From the NCBI GenBank assembly GCA_024637115.1, contig JAGXFU010000011.1, forward strand, positions 124,001 through 188,000: a stretch of 64,000 nucleotides of DNA, given 5' to 3'. Origin of the DNA: Actinomycetes bacterium. Lineage in GTDB: Bacteria; Actinomycetota; Coriobacteriia; Anaerosomatales; JAGXFU01. A program made the translations under genes and the position numbers. Numbering within the stretch: the first letter of the stretch is position 1; each line of letters starts with the position of its first letter. The notes beneath the pieces were generated by a model. That model was not told the origin of the DNA, did no database searches, and saw only the letters and a list, made by a program, of their open reading frames with translations. This document shows, piece after piece, positions 27,890 to 36,157 of the stretch.

Positions 27890-28166
27890 CATCAAAAAGC
27901 GCGCTCGTCACCATCGCCGGGACGAAGCGCGCCTGCACTCCGCGGTACCACCCGTGCTTGTGTGCGATCGCTTGATCGCACACCACTCGGTCGCCCTATA
28001 ACGGGAGCGCCCGTCGAAGCTTACCTGCCGAGGAGTCTCTAACTCGGCGCTCAGTCCGAAGCTGATGGAGTGATATTCATCCGGACCGCTGCCGACGGGC
28101 TCTCACTGTCCCCGCTCGCTTTGCGGACGCTTCCGGACTACTCTTCTCCGTCATCGCCTGTACGCG
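27890..28166 (-). promoter_or_regulatory. T-box riboswitch controlling ileS
   Basis: The 400-nt gap upstream of ileS holds a T-box leader. On the minus strand the conserved GGGTGGTACCGCG is at 27941-27953, just before the terminator. Stem I starts near 28165 with the AGAGTAGT segment. In its specifier loop GAATATCAC presents ATC (28072-28074), an isoleucine codon, matching the gene controlled. A long hairpin of the TGTGCGATC type (27960-27985) lies between stem I and the T-box. Uncharged tRNA-Ile should pair with both sites and prevent termination. Confidence 0.9.
27894..27932 (-). terminator. T-box intrinsic terminator before ileS
   Basis: A GCGCGCTTCGTC arm (27921-27932) pairs with GACGAGCGCGC (27899-27909), followed by TTTTT at 27894-27898 on the minus strand. 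It is the regulated terminator of the leader; part of its 5' side competes with the antiterminator formed by the T-box sequence. Confidence 0.85.
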
Positions 28167-28195
28167 AATATACACCCGTGACTCACTCGCCACGA
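28167..28195 (-). promoter_or_regulatory. Possible ileS promoter
   Basis: TATATT at 28167-28172 is a fair -10 box just upstream of the T-box leader. The matching -35 region, TCGTGG at 28190-28195 with a 17-nt spacer, is weak, so only the -10 assignment carries weight. Confidence 0.4.
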
Positions 28196-28250
28196 TAGGC
28201 GCGATAGTACAGCAGGTCAGCATAGGTGGTCAACGACACGCGTGCAGTCG

Positions 28251-28673
28251 TCATGCGAACCAATTGCGTTGCTCCATGATATGGCCAAGATGCTCGCGAC
28301 GAATCGACTCGTGGGTGCTGAGCTTCTTGAGTTCCTCGTCGACAGCAGAGATGCGCTGACTCATCCGAACGAGCATGTCGTGGATGAGCGGGTCTCCGAC
28401 GAGCTTACTGAACGTCGTTCTGTCGACTACGGCAACTTCAACCTCGTCTACAGCTGCCGCTGAGGCGCTTCGCATCTCGCCTGTGAGAAGCGCCATCTCC
28501 CCAAAGAACTCATGCGAATTGAGAATCCCGAACGTCGTCTCCACGCCGTTCTCCACTCCGTAGATCCGCACCTTTCCCGCACGTACCACGTACATCTCTT
28601 CAGCACGACTGCCTTGACGGAAAATGATCTCACCGGTCTTGAAGCGTCGAGGTACCCCATAGTGTTCCAACAT
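28251..28673 (-). CDS. Stand-alone cyclic-nucleotide-binding (cNMP) domain protein
   Basis: A 140-residue cNMP-binding beta-barrel without the Crp helix-turn-helix. The barrel begins FKTGEIIFRQGSRAEEMYVVRAGKVRIY and includes the phosphate-cassette region HEFFGEMALLTGEMRSASAAA, which keeps the FGEMALL...R pattern needed to bind cyclic nucleotides. A helix with a charged tail ends the protein. With no output domain it probably acts through a partner. SD GAGGGG sits 5 nt upstream. The partner and ligand are unknown. Confidence 0.88.
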   Translation of the reverse strand: MLEHYGVPRRFKTGEIIFRQGSRAEEMYVVRAGKVRIYGVENGVETTFGILNSHEFFGEMALLTGEMRSASAAAVDEVEVAVVDRTTFSKLVGDPLIHDMLVRMSQRISAVDEELKKLSTHESIRREHLGHIMEQRNWFA

Positions 28674-28773
28674 GACTGCCCCTCACGTCGAATGCTGCCG
28701 GGTTCAATCGATACATCAGGTGTACCCAGCGCGCAGGCGCTCCAAGCGCCGCTCACCGACGCTGCACTCAAGC

Positions 28774-29358
28774 TCAGTTCGAACTGGTGACGCGTTCCGG
28801 CTCGGTCGACGTGAATTCTGCCTCAATAAGGTTCCTGGCCTCTTGGGCTTGTTCGGCCGATAGCCCCGCACCGAAACGAACCGCAGAACGTCCGGCCCGC
28901 ACTTCCAACCGCGGATGAGCGCCCTTCCCCGGGCTGGCACTCGTGTCCAGGACCATGACCACATCTTGCGCAGACCGGCGAAGCTTCATCGGGACAGATA
29001 CGCCGAGGGCGGATCGACGAACCGTGAAGCGTTGTGGAGTGATTTCCACGACTTCGGCGCCCCTCAGCTTGTAGAACGCGAGCCACACGCCCATTACCGC
29101 GAGGATGTGAAGAATCAAGAAGAGGAGATTGACCGCAATCGCGCCAAGAATGGCCTCCCTGCGCAATGACGGCGGGCTCAGTGCCGGAATGGCAATCGAG
29201 CCCACAAGAAATGTAAGCAACCATGGTAGGGCAGCACCCAGACCGAGAAAGACGATCACGCGACTCGGGGCGACAGGTAATTCGAGCTGCGCGCCTGACT
29301 CTGAGCGAATCAGACGGGGGCCGACATCAGAGTTCTGTCTGCGGCCTGCCAAAGACAC
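28774..29358 (-). CDS. Two-helix membrane protein with a PH-like cytoplasmic domain
   Basis: A 194-residue protein I cannot assign to a named family. Two long hydrophobic helices (about 33-57 and 70-95) are followed by a soluble domain with alternating strands (VVEITPQRFTVRRSALGVSVPMKL), resembling bacterial PH-domain (DUF304-type) membrane proteins. The GTG at 29358 has GGAGAGGA about 9 nt upstream and overlaps the end of the DUF167 gene by 32 nt. It is the first gene after the divIVA group. Confidence 0.7.
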   Translation of the reverse strand: MSLAGRRQNSDVGPRLIRSESGAQLELPVAPSRVIVFLGLGAALPWLLTFLVGSIAIPALSPPSLRREAILGAIAVNLLFLILHILAVMGVWLAFYKLRGAEVVEITPQRFTVRRSALGVSVPMKLRRSAQDVVMVLDTSASPGKGAHPRLEVRAGRSAVRFGAGLSAEQAQEARNLIEAEFTSTEPERVTSSN

Positions 29359-29605
29359 GATGCACGTCCTCTCCCGTCGCCGATTCGATCTGAAGCTGCT
29401 TGTGCCGTGACGTCTCTCCCCGGACCACGCTCACAGCGCTCTTTGGCAGCCCGAGAGCCTTGGCGACCAATCTACACGCCGAGGCGTTGGCCTTGCCATC
29501 CTCGGGCGGCGACGTCACCTTCAGATACAGTTCACCCCCACGCCAGCCCGCGATCTCATCGCGGCCCGACTTGGGGGTGACGTATACGGAGAGTCTGAAA
29601 CTCAT
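29327..29605 (-). CDS. DUF167 (YggU) family protein
   Basis: A 92-residue protein with the DUF167 signature: VYVTPKSGRDEI at the N-terminus, LKVTSPPEDGKANASACRLVAKALG in the middle and VSVVRGETSRHKQLQI near the end. The function is not known, although structures of the family exist. The ATG at 29605 is 8 nt from the divIVA stop. The longer frame to 29743 would overlap divIVA and is not supported. Confidence 0.9.
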   Translation of the reverse strand: MSFRLSVYVTPKSGRDEIAGWRGGELYLKVTSPPEDGKANASACRLVAKALGLPKSAVSVVRGETSRHKQLQIESATGEDVHRVFGRPQTEL

Positions 29606-29612
29606 GGAAGAG

Positions 29613-30383
29613 CTAGTCGATCTCCTCGATGTCGATATCATCCTCGCGCTCACCGAATGCAGAGCCGAGTGAACCCAGATCGAACTCCTTGGGCTCCTCC
29701 AAAATCGGTGCCTCCGGCTCGATCTCCGGCTCCCCGACCTCACCGAGGGTCACGCTCTGCACGAACCCTGAAGCGGGCGGTTCGGCAACATCCATTGGCA
29801 GTTCCGGTGCAGCAGGCGGAGCCGAAGGAGCAGCAACAGGTACGGACTGCACTGGTTCGACCTGTGGCGGCGCAGCAACCTCGACGGCGCCTACCACACC
29901 ATCACCGGTCTCGCCCATCAAGACTGTGATGTCATCGGGAAGTGGAATCTCGGCAACCCTCTGGAGGTGACCCTCAAGGTGGCTCTTGAACTTCGATCGG
30001 AAGTCTTCTTCGGCCTGCTTGATACGCACAAGCTCGTTCTGCACCTTCTGCTTCTGCGAAAGGGCGTTGTGAATGATCTCCTTCGCCTTGACCTCGGCGT
30101 CGCGCAGCAGCGTCGTGGCTTCTTCCCGCGACTTGTTCACGATGTCTTCTGCAGAACGCTGAGCAGAGATCATGGTGTTACGAATCGTCTGCTCCTGCTC
30201 TTGGAACTGCTTCACCTGTATGTTGGCGTTGTCGAGCCTCTCGGACAGATCGATGTTCTCTTTGAAGAGGCGCTCGAACTCATCGGCTACTTCATCGAGG
30301 AATGCATCCACCTCTTCTTCGCTATACCCGCGGAGCGAGTGACGGAATTCCTTGTGATGGATATCGAGCGGTGTGAGTTTCAT
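29613..30383 (-). CDS. divIVA: DivIVA-domain protein (Wag31-like)
   Basis: A 256-residue coiled-coil protein that marks curved membrane at poles and septa and recruits division or polar-growth proteins. The N-terminal lipid-binding domain is typical (KLTPLDIHHKEFRHSLRGYSEEEVDAFL). A coiled coil covers about residues 32-145, then a Pro/Ala/Val-rich linker and an acidic C-terminal tail. The order sepF-proC-yggT-divIVA is the standard Gram-positive arrangement. Confidence 0.95.
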   Translation of the reverse strand: MKLTPLDIHHKEFRHSLRGYSEEEVDAFLDEVADEFERLFKENIDLSERLDNANIQVKQFQEQEQTIRNTMISAQRSAEDIVNKSREEATTLLRDAEVKAKEIIHNALSQKQKVQNELVRIKQAEEDFRSKFKSHLEGHLQRVAEIPLPDDITVLMGETGDGVVGAVEVAAPPQVEPVQSVPVAAPSAPPAAPELPMDVAEPPASGFVQSVTLGEVGEPEIEPEAPILEEPKEFDLGSLGSAFGEREDDIDIEEID

Positions 30384-30399
30384 CTGCTATCGGCCCTTC

Positions 30400-30669
30400 C
30401 TACAAGCCAAAACCAATAAGGATCCGTACGACTGTCGGTGTAATCAGCAATTGAAGCACAAGATATGCAATGAGTGGAGTGAAGTCGATCGCCCCGGTAA
30501 CCGGAACAATGCGGCGAAACAGACCAAGGTACGGCTCTACGATCGGCTCAAGGGCGAGGCGCAAGCGTACCGCCCAAGCCGCTCCCTGGAACCAGGACAT
30601 CAAAATGTATATGAGAATCGTGTACTGGTAGATGGAAAGTGCGGTATCTACGGCGTATGAAATGGTCAT
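30400..30669 (-). CDS. YggT family membrane protein
   Basis: An 89-residue protein with two membrane helices (SIYQYTILIYILMSWF and FTPLIAYLVLQLLITP) and the family segment PIVEPYLGLFRRIVP between them. YggT proteins occur in division clusters and have been linked to osmotic tolerance and cell shape, but no activity is known. ATG 30669 overlaps the proC stop (ATGA) and has AAGGAG upstream, so the longer frame to 30702 is rejected. Confidence 0.92.
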   Translation of the reverse strand: MTISYAVDTALSIYQYTILIYILMSWFQGAAWAVRLRLALEPIVEPYLGLFRRIVPVTGAIDFTPLIAYLVLQLLITPTVVRILIGFGL

Positions 30670-31493
30670 AGACTGCCGAGCTCCTTTGCGCGAGTGATAC
30701 AAGCCTCCACTGCCCTGGAGACCGCAGAGCGGACACCACCGGCCTCAAGCTGCTCGATGGCCGCGATGGTCGTGCCGCCGGGGCTTGAAACGGCGTCAAC
30801 CAGTTGTTCGGGATGCATGTCTGTGTCCCTCAGCATCACTGCGGTGCCAAGCATGGTCTGCACGGCCAGGGTCTGAGCGACATCACGGGAGAGTCCGTTG
30901 CGCACTCCGGCCCGGGCGAGTGCATCGATATAGAGTGCCATGTACGCCGGGCCTGATCCGGAGATGGCGGTTGCCGCATCCTGGTGGGACTCATCGATGA
31001 TGACGGCGCGACCGACAAGACCAAAAAGCTGTCGGACGATCTCCACCTGATCCGATGTTGCCTCGGCGCCTCCGCTGACTACACTCATTCCCTGAAGCAC
31101 CATCGCAGGAGTGTTGGGCATGACCCTCACCACAGCAGTGCCCGACGGGAGTTGAGACTCAAGACGAGCGCATGAGATACCTGCGGCAATAGAGATTACC
31201 AGTGCATCCCCGACCGAGCTGGAAACTTGAGAGAGAACCGCGTCGATCATCTGCGGCTTCACGGCAAGGAGCACGACATCCGCACCGTCGACAGCACTGA
31301 CAGCGTCCGCAACACAGTCAATGCCGTAGCCCTGCGCGAGTTCACTGCGGCGAGCCGCTATGGGTTCTGCAACACGAATACTCTCTGCCGAAATCGCTTC
31401 GCCATCGAGGAAGCCTTTGATGAGCGCTTCGCCCATCAGACCACCACCGACAACAGCCAGCGATCCAGAGAGTCTGAACTGCCCCTGAGTCAT
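30666..31493 (-). CDS. proC: Pyrroline-5-carboxylate reductase
   Basis: A 275-residue NAD(P)H-dependent enzyme for the last step of proline synthesis. The Rossmann motif VVGGGLMGEALIKG is at the N-terminus, VLLAVKPQM near 75, MPNTPAMV near 125, and the C-terminal signature AISGSGPAYMALYIDALARAG and SPGGTTIAAI complete it. Length is typical. It is translationally coupled to yggT by an ATGA overlap. Confidence 0.96.
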   Translation of the reverse strand: MTQGQFRLSGSLAVVGGGLMGEALIKGFLDGEAISAESIRVAEPIAARRSELAQGYGIDCVADAVSAVDGADVVLLAVKPQMIDAVLSQVSSSVGDALVISIAAGISCARLESQLPSGTAVVRVMPNTPAMVLQGMSVVSGGAEATSDQVEIVRQLFGLVGRAVIIDESHQDAATAISGSGPAYMALYIDALARAGVRNGLSRDVAQTLAVQTMLGTAVMLRDTDMHPEQLVDAVSSPGGTTIAAIEQLEAGGVRSAVSRAVEACITRAKELGSL

Positions 31494-31507
31494 CTATTCT
31501 CCGAGCC

Positions 31508-32047
31508 CTAGTCGATTGTGAACATGCCCTTGTCGCGCAGGCGAAGCACGTCACCAGCCGAGACATCCACGTTGGCGGGAGTAAGCATGAACACCTTGTC
31601 AGACACTTTCTGAAGTCCACCGCCCAGACCATACGTAAGGCCGGATGCAAAATCGATAAACCGTTTCGCGAGGTCAGGCGATGTCATTGTCATGTTCATG
31701 ATCACGGGCGTACCGAGCTTGAACTTATCGGCGATTCCCTGCGCCTCGGTGAAGCTCTTGGGTTCCACTATGTGCATCTTTACCTGAGGAGTCATCTGTG
31801 AGACCTCGGCACCGGCAGGTACACTGCGCAGGCGTGATTCACGCGACCGATCGGATTCCGGCTCCCGTTCAACGCGTCTGGCCGAAGATGATCCAGTACC
31901 ATACGAGGACTGATGCACCGAACGGCCATAGAAGCCGTCGTCCGAGTTCATCTCGGTGTCATCGTCGTCTTCGTAGTACTCGTCGTACTCTTCGTCCCAA
32001 TCGTCCTCAAGACCCAGGCGTACTTTGATGCTGTGCCAAAGACCCAC
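31508..32047 (-). CDS. sepF: Cell division protein SepF
   Basis: A 179-residue protein that tethers FtsZ to the membrane and organises the ring, important in actinobacteria, which lack FtsA. The N-terminal amphipathic helix (LWHSIKVRLGL) is followed by an acidic linker rich in Asp, Glu and Tyr, and the C-terminal SepF core (HIVEPKSFTEAQGIADKF, then NMTMTSPDLAKRFIDFASGL). The GTG at 32047 has GAGGAG 7 nt upstream; the frame open to 32086 would overlap yggS. Confidence 0.95.
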   Translation of the reverse strand: MGLWHSIKVRLGLEDDWDEEYDEYYEDDDDTEMNSDDGFYGRSVHQSSYGTGSSSARRVEREPESDRSRESRLRSVPAGAEVSQMTPQVKMHIVEPKSFTEAQGIADKFKLGTPVIMNMTMTSPDLAKRFIDFASGLTYGLGGGLQKVSDKVFMLTPANVDVSAGDVLRLRDKGMFTID

Positions 32048-32075
32048 CGTCGTTCTCCTCTTGCCTGGTCCGGCG

Positions 32076-32753
32076 TTATCGTCCAAAAATAGCGGTGCCT
32101 ACTCGCACCATAGTAGAGCCCTCTTCTACGGCAACGCGAAAGTCGTTCGTCATCCCCATAGAAAGCTCTACTAACTCTACCCCATCATATCGATTCGCGC
32201 CGAGAGAATCCCGCAGGTCGCGTAGCTCTCGAAAGACCCAGCGAACCTCGCTGGGTTCCAGGTACGGTGCCATCGTCATGAACCCGCGCACCATCACACT
32301 CTCCAGCTGCGCCGCCTCGGCAAGCGCATCTTCAAGCGCAGCAACCTCGAAACCGTGCTTTGACTCCTCGGCAGCCACATTTACCTGGAGCAACACCGGC
32401 TGCACCACATCTATCTCGGCTGCTTTTCGATCTATGAAGTGCAGGAGTTTGAGCGAGTCCACAGAGTGTATGAGTACCGCCCTGCCAACAACGTCCTTGA
32501 CCTTATTGGTCTGCAGATGACCAATGAAATGCCAGCGAGCGTCGGGGAGCGACCCACACTTGCTCTCAAACTCGGGAACTCGGTTCTCGCCGAAGTCGGT
32601 CATACCTGCCGCACGTGCCGCCTCGACTTCGGGAACGCCAACGTGCTTGGAAACCCCTATGATCGTGACGTCATCTGCGGAGCGCCCAACGAGGTCCGCT
32701 GAATCAGCGACGTGCGTTCGGACAGCCTGATATCGCTCGGCAATCGCGCTCAC
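32076..32753 (-). CDS. yggS: YggS/PLPHP pyridoxal-phosphate homeostasis protein
   Basis: A 225-residue alanine-racemase-like barrel that binds PLP without known catalysis and influences PLP and amino acid pools. The PLP lysine lies in IIGVSKHV near residue 33; FGENRVPEFESK, WHFIGHLQTNKVK and the C-terminal ELSMGMTNDFRVAVEEGSTMVRVGTAIFG follow. The GTG at 32753 gives the normal family length; a GAGGAG lies about 15 nt upstream. The frame open to 32897 overlaps phoU and is not supported. Confidence 0.92.
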   Translation of the reverse strand: MSAIAERYQAVRTHVADSADLVGRSADDVTIIGVSKHVGVPEVEAARAAGMTDFGENRVPEFESKCGSLPDARWHFIGHLQTNKVKDVVGRAVLIHSVDSLKLLHFIDRKAAEIDVVQPVLLQVNVAAEESKHGFEVAALEDALAEAAQLESVMVRGFMTMAPYLEPSEVRWVFRELRDLRDSLGANRYDGVELVELSMGMTNDFRVAVEEGSTMVRVGTAIFGR

Positions 32754-32785
32754 GTGTACTCTATCCAGCTCCTCGTCTAGCTCGT

Positions 32786-33427
32786 TCAGGCCATCATCTC
32801 GCCGGTGACCAGAAATGCGATGCGCTCGCCGATGTCGACAGCGTTGTCCGCGATGCGCTCCAAATAGCGAGATGCCAACACCATAGACGAGGCCCACTCG
32901 ATATCGTCCTCATCCTGTAGTCGTCCAAGTTCACGAAAGAATTGTTTGTACAAGTGATCGATCGGTTCATCGAGATCCTCGAGCTTGCGCGCGAGTTCGA
33001 GATCGCGCTTCTCGAATGCTTCCATCGTGGCGTCGAGCACGCGATGAACCAGGTTGCCCTGGGCCTGGATAAGGTCGTAGAGCGTTTGCGGTCCGCGCCG
33101 TGAAGCCGTGCGCTTCGTCGCCTTGGCGATGTTGACCGAGAGATCGGCCATACGCTCCAGGTGCCATGCCATGTAGGTCAACGAATAGAGCAATCTCAAA
33201 TCGCGCGCGACCGGGGACTGGGTGGCAATCACCTCGAGCGCGTGCTCCTCGATGCCGAGGCAGCGTCGATCGATCGCATCGTCTGAGGCGATCACCGCGT
33301 CAGCCGCATCGACGTCACCTTCAACAAGGGATTTGACCGAAGCGCTCATCATGTCGGTCACACTGAGCCCGATTCCGTGAACCTCGGCTTTGAGGTCTTT
33401 TAGTTCTTGTCTGAATCCTTCACGCAT
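32786..33427 (-). CDS. phoU: Phosphate transport system regulator PhoU
   Basis: A 213-residue all-helical protein with the two three-helix PhoU repeats; family signatures include DDAIDRRCLGIEEHALEVIA and the matching half DEPIDHLYKQFFREL, plus the E/D-rich metal sites. It links the Pst transporter to the PhoR kinase and keeps phosphate uptake in check. A promoter with a perfect TATAAT lies in the 97-nt gap to pstB, so phoU and the division genes after it can be made independently of pst. Confidence 0.95.
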   Translation of the reverse strand: MREGFRQELKDLKAEVHGIGLSVTDMMSASVKSLVEGDVDAADAVIASDDAIDRRCLGIEEHALEVIATQSPVARDLRLLYSLTYMAWHLERMADLSVNIAKATKRTASRRGPQTLYDLIQAQGNLVHRVLDATMEAFEKRDLELARKLEDLDEPIDHLYKQFFRELGRLQDEDDIEWASSMVLASRYLERIADNAVDIGERIAFLVTGEMMA

Positions 33428-33454
33428 ACCTGCGCTTCAACTCCTTCATAGTGC

Positions 33455-33471
33455 GTCTACACCAGGTAGAC
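33455..33471. promoter_or_regulatory. Inverted repeat in the phoU 5' leader, possible operator
   Basis: GTCTAC and GTAGAC form a perfect 6-bp dyad with 5 nt between. It lies about 3-19 nt downstream of the transcript start predicted from the TATAAT box at 33481-33486, a usual place for a repressor site; it could also be an RNA hairpin. Confidence 0.4.
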
Positions 33472-33480
33472 TTTGCACGC

Positions 33481-33486
33481 ATTATA
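33481..33486 (-). promoter_or_regulatory. -10 box of a phoU promoter
   Basis: A perfect TATAAT on the minus strand in the gap between pstB and phoU. No convincing -35 box is seen 16-18 nt upstream. Predicted start near 33474, about 47 nt before the phoU GTG/ATG. Confidence 0.5.
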
Positions 33487-33524
33487 CCTGTCGCGTGTAA
33501 GTCAGCCTGCTGTTTCACGTATGT

Positions 33525-34343
33525 TTAACCAAATCGACCCGTGATGTAGTCCTCTGTGCGGCGATCCTGCGGACTCGTGAAGATATTCGCTGTTCGGTCA
33601 TACTCAACGAGAACGGCCGGTTCGCCCGCTTGCTCCTGAAGAAAGAATGCCGTGAACTCACTCACACGGGCCGCCTGTTGCATGTTGTGCGTCACGATGA
33701 TGATCGTGATGCGGTCCTTGAGTTCCGCCATCAGGTCCTCGATCTTCTGGACCGACGTAGGATCGATCGCCGAGCACGGCTCATCCATGAGCATAACCTC
33801 TGGCTCAACTGCAAGCACCCGGGCAATGCACAAGCGCTGCTGCTGACCACCTGAGAGAGCGAGCCCATTGCGGTCGAGGATGCCGTTGACCTCTTTCCAG
33901 AGGTTGGCCCGTTCCAGCGAGGTCCTCACGATATCATCGAGCTCTGACTTCTTGCGCACGCCGTGAAGTCGAGGTCCGTATGCGACGTTGTCGTAAATCG
34001 ACATCGGAAATGGATTGGGCTGCTGAAAGATCATCCCGACTCGCCTACGGAGGTCGACAGGATCAACGCCCGGCGCGTAGATATTCTGCCCGTCCATCGA
34101 GACGAGCCCTTCGACGCGCGCTCCGGGAATCAGGTCGTTCATGCGATTGAAGCATCTGATGAACGTTGACTTGCCACAACCGGACGGACCAATGAACGCA
34201 GTGACGGCGCGCTCCTTGATCGAGACGTTGATGCCGGTCAGGGCATTGAAGTCTCCGTAGTAGAAGTTGAGATCCTTCACCACGATCTTGTCGGTGCCCT
34301 CCGATATCTGTTCCGGGCTCTTGTCGCTCATTTGATCGGCCAT
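33525..34343 (-). CDS. pstB: Phosphate ABC transporter ATP-binding protein
   Basis: A 272-residue ATPase of the high-affinity phosphate importer. Walker [11 protein letters not shown] near residue 44, signature [16 protein letters not shown] near 155, Walker [13 protein letters not shown] near 175, then the switch His in [14 protein letters not shown]. Length and the phosphate-type GCGKST pattern fit PstB. ATG 34343 has GGAGG 8 nt upstream, whereas the GTG at 34349 is too close to that site. Confidence 0.97.
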   Translation of the reverse strand: MADQMSDKSPEQISEGTDKIVVKDLNFYYGDFNALTGINVSIKERAVTAFIGPSGCGKSTFIRCFNRMNDLIPGARVEGLVSMDGQNIYAPGVDPVDLRRRVGMIFQQPNPFPMSIYDNVAYGPRLHGVRKKSELDDIVRTSLERANLWKEVNGILDRNGLALSGGQQQRLCIARVLAVEPEVMLMDEPCSAIDPTSVQKIEDLMAELKDRITIIIVTHNMQQAARVSEFTAFFLQEQAGEPAVLVEYDRTANIFTSPQDRRTEDYITGRFG

Positions 34344-34345
34344 GC

Positions 34346-35173
34346 TCACATCCTCCGTTTGCTACGGCGCAGGATGTATCGTGCGCCAAGATTGAACACC
34401 AGGATCATGATCATCAACAGCAATGCCGTGCCGTAAGCCGCCGGAAGGTTGATGCCTTCCATAGCCAGCATATACAGGTGAACCGTCATGGGACGCCCTG
34501 AGTCAAATGGTGAGAGCGGGAGGTTGATCGCCTGGCCCATGGTGTAGATAACCACGGCCGTCTCCCCCACTGCACGACCGGTAGCCAGGATGATACCGGT
34601 GATGATCCGAGGCATCGCCGCAGGCAGAACCGATCTTCGGACGGTCTGCCATTTCGTTGCCCCGAGGCCGTATGAGCCCCAACGGATGTATTTGGGTACC
34701 GACCTGATCGCTTCTTCGGTTGCACGCATCACAATTGGAAGCATGAGAAACGCGAGGGCCATTGCGGCCGAGAGCATTGAGAACCCGATTCCCATGCCTT
34801 CGACAAAGAGTGCCAATCCAAAGAGGCCCATGACGATTGACGGCACAGAGGCCAGCGAGTCGGCAGCGAATCGGATGGCGCCAACGAGGCGTCCCTGGAC
34901 CGCATATTCAGCAAGATAGACTGCGGCAAGAATCGCCACCGGCGTCACGATCAGCATTGCCAGCAGGGTCACGTAGAGCGTGGAAACGATTGTCGGCCAC
35001 ACTCCTCCCTCGGCGTTCACCCCGTGCGGCCAGGTGAAGATGAACTCAAGACTCAACTGGCCGATTCCATTGATGAATACGTACACGATCACCGCAAACA
35101 ACACGGCAACGGTGACAATGGCGGACGCCCACAACAGACCGAGTGCGATTGCATTGGCAGTGCGCTTATCCAT
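34346..35173 (-). CDS. pstA: Phosphate ABC transporter permease PstA
   Basis: A 275-residue inner-membrane permease with six hydrophobic helices. The cytoplasmic coupling loop carries the permease EAA-like segment [27 protein letters not shown]. It starts by overlapping the pstC stop by 1 nt (TAATG) and ends in RRSKRRM just before pstB, so the transporter genes are tightly coupled. Confidence 0.96.
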   Translation of the reverse strand: MDKRTANAIALGLLWASAIVTVAVLFAVIVYVFINGIGQLSLEFIFTWPHGVNAEGGVWPTIVSTLYVTLLAMLIVTPVAILAAVYLAEYAVQGRLVGAIRFAADSLASVPSIVMGLFGLALFVEGMGIGFSMLSAAMALAFLMLPIVMRATEEAIRSVPKYIRWGSYGLGATKWQTVRRSVLPAAMPRIITGIILATGRAVGETAVVIYTMGQAINLPLSPFDSGRPMTVHLYMLAMEGINLPAAYGTALLLMIMILVFNLGARYILRRSKRRM

Positions 35174-36153
35174 TAGCGACCATCCAGTCTTGTCTGGAAT
35201 CTCGAGAGGAAACGAACCATCGCAACCAAGAACATCGAGATAACGAACAAGACGATAGCCATCCCGAACAGCGCGGTGCGATGGTCTCCTGCCGCATAGG
35301 GCATATCCATCACGATCTGAGTTGTGAGCGTGGCGATCGGATCGGAAACGGACGCAGGAAATATCGGTGCGTTTCCAACGACCATCAGCACGGCCATCGT
35401 CTCACCGATAGCGCGGCCCATCCCCAAGATGATTGCGTCGATGATCCCAATGCCGGCGGCCGGGACGAGGACTTTGCGAATGGTCTGCCACGTTGTGGCA
35501 CCCATCGCATAACTCGCCTCGCGAATTCCATTGGGAATCGAGCGCAGAGCGTCCTCGGCCAGAGTCGCGATCGTTGGCACGATCATGATGGCCAGAATAA
35601 GCCAGGCCGTCACAGCACCGAATCCGAGGCCGTCGGTAAGACGCCCAATGATCGGACGCAGAATCATCAGACCAAAGAACCCGTAGATCACCGACGGAAT
35701 ACCCGCGAGCAGCTCCACAGCAGGGCGCACTACTGAACGAATCCGGGGACTCGCGATCTCCGAGAGAAATATCGCAGTGCCAACAGCCAGCGGGGTGCCA
35801 ATGACAAGCGCGCCTGCCATGACGACGAAAGACCCGTAAACCAAGGGCAGAATGCCGAATATCTCGTCGGTCGGATTCCATTCACGGCCAGCAAGAAATC
35901 CGAAGAATCCTTCGAGCCCGAAGATGGGATATCCGCGGACTCCCACAAAGGCGATGATGAGAAGTACGCCCATGACCGCAACAAAAGCACACAACAGGAA
36001 CAGGTTCTTAAGCGCTGCCTCCCGGAAGTACGTCGAGCGCGACATGAGACGCAGCTCGCCGGTCTGGCCCTTTCGAAGCGCACCGTACTCTGAAAGTCGA
36101 GCGCGGTCCTCCTCGGCGGCTTGCTCCTGCATGTCCTGAGATTCAGTTGTCAC
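35173..36153 (-). CDS. pstC: Phosphate ABC transporter permease PstC
   Basis: A 326-residue permease. A cytoplasmic N-terminal stretch of about 50 residues precedes six membrane helices; the coupling loop reads SYAMGATTWQTIRKVLVPAAGIGIIDA. The frame stays open to 36354, but the extension lies over the end of pstS. The GTG at 36153, 8 nt after AAAGGA, gives an N-terminus VTTESQDMQEQ and is chosen. Confidence 0.95.
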   Translation of the reverse strand: MTTESQDMQEQAAEEDRARLSEYGALRKGQTGELRLMSRSTYFREAALKNLFLLCAFVAVMGVLLIIAFVGVRGYPIFGLEGFFGFLAGREWNPTDEIFGILPLVYGSFVVMAGALVIGTPLAVGTAIFLSEIASPRIRSVVRPAVELLAGIPSVIYGFFGLMILRPIIGRLTDGLGFGAVTAWLILAIMIVPTIATLAEDALRSIPNGIREASYAMGATTWQTIRKVLVPAAGIGIIDAIILGMGRAIGETMAVLMVVGNAPIFPASVSDPIATLTTQIVMDMPYAAGDHRTALFGMAIVLFVISMFLVAMVRFLSRFQTRLDGR

Positions 36154-36157
36154 CCGC

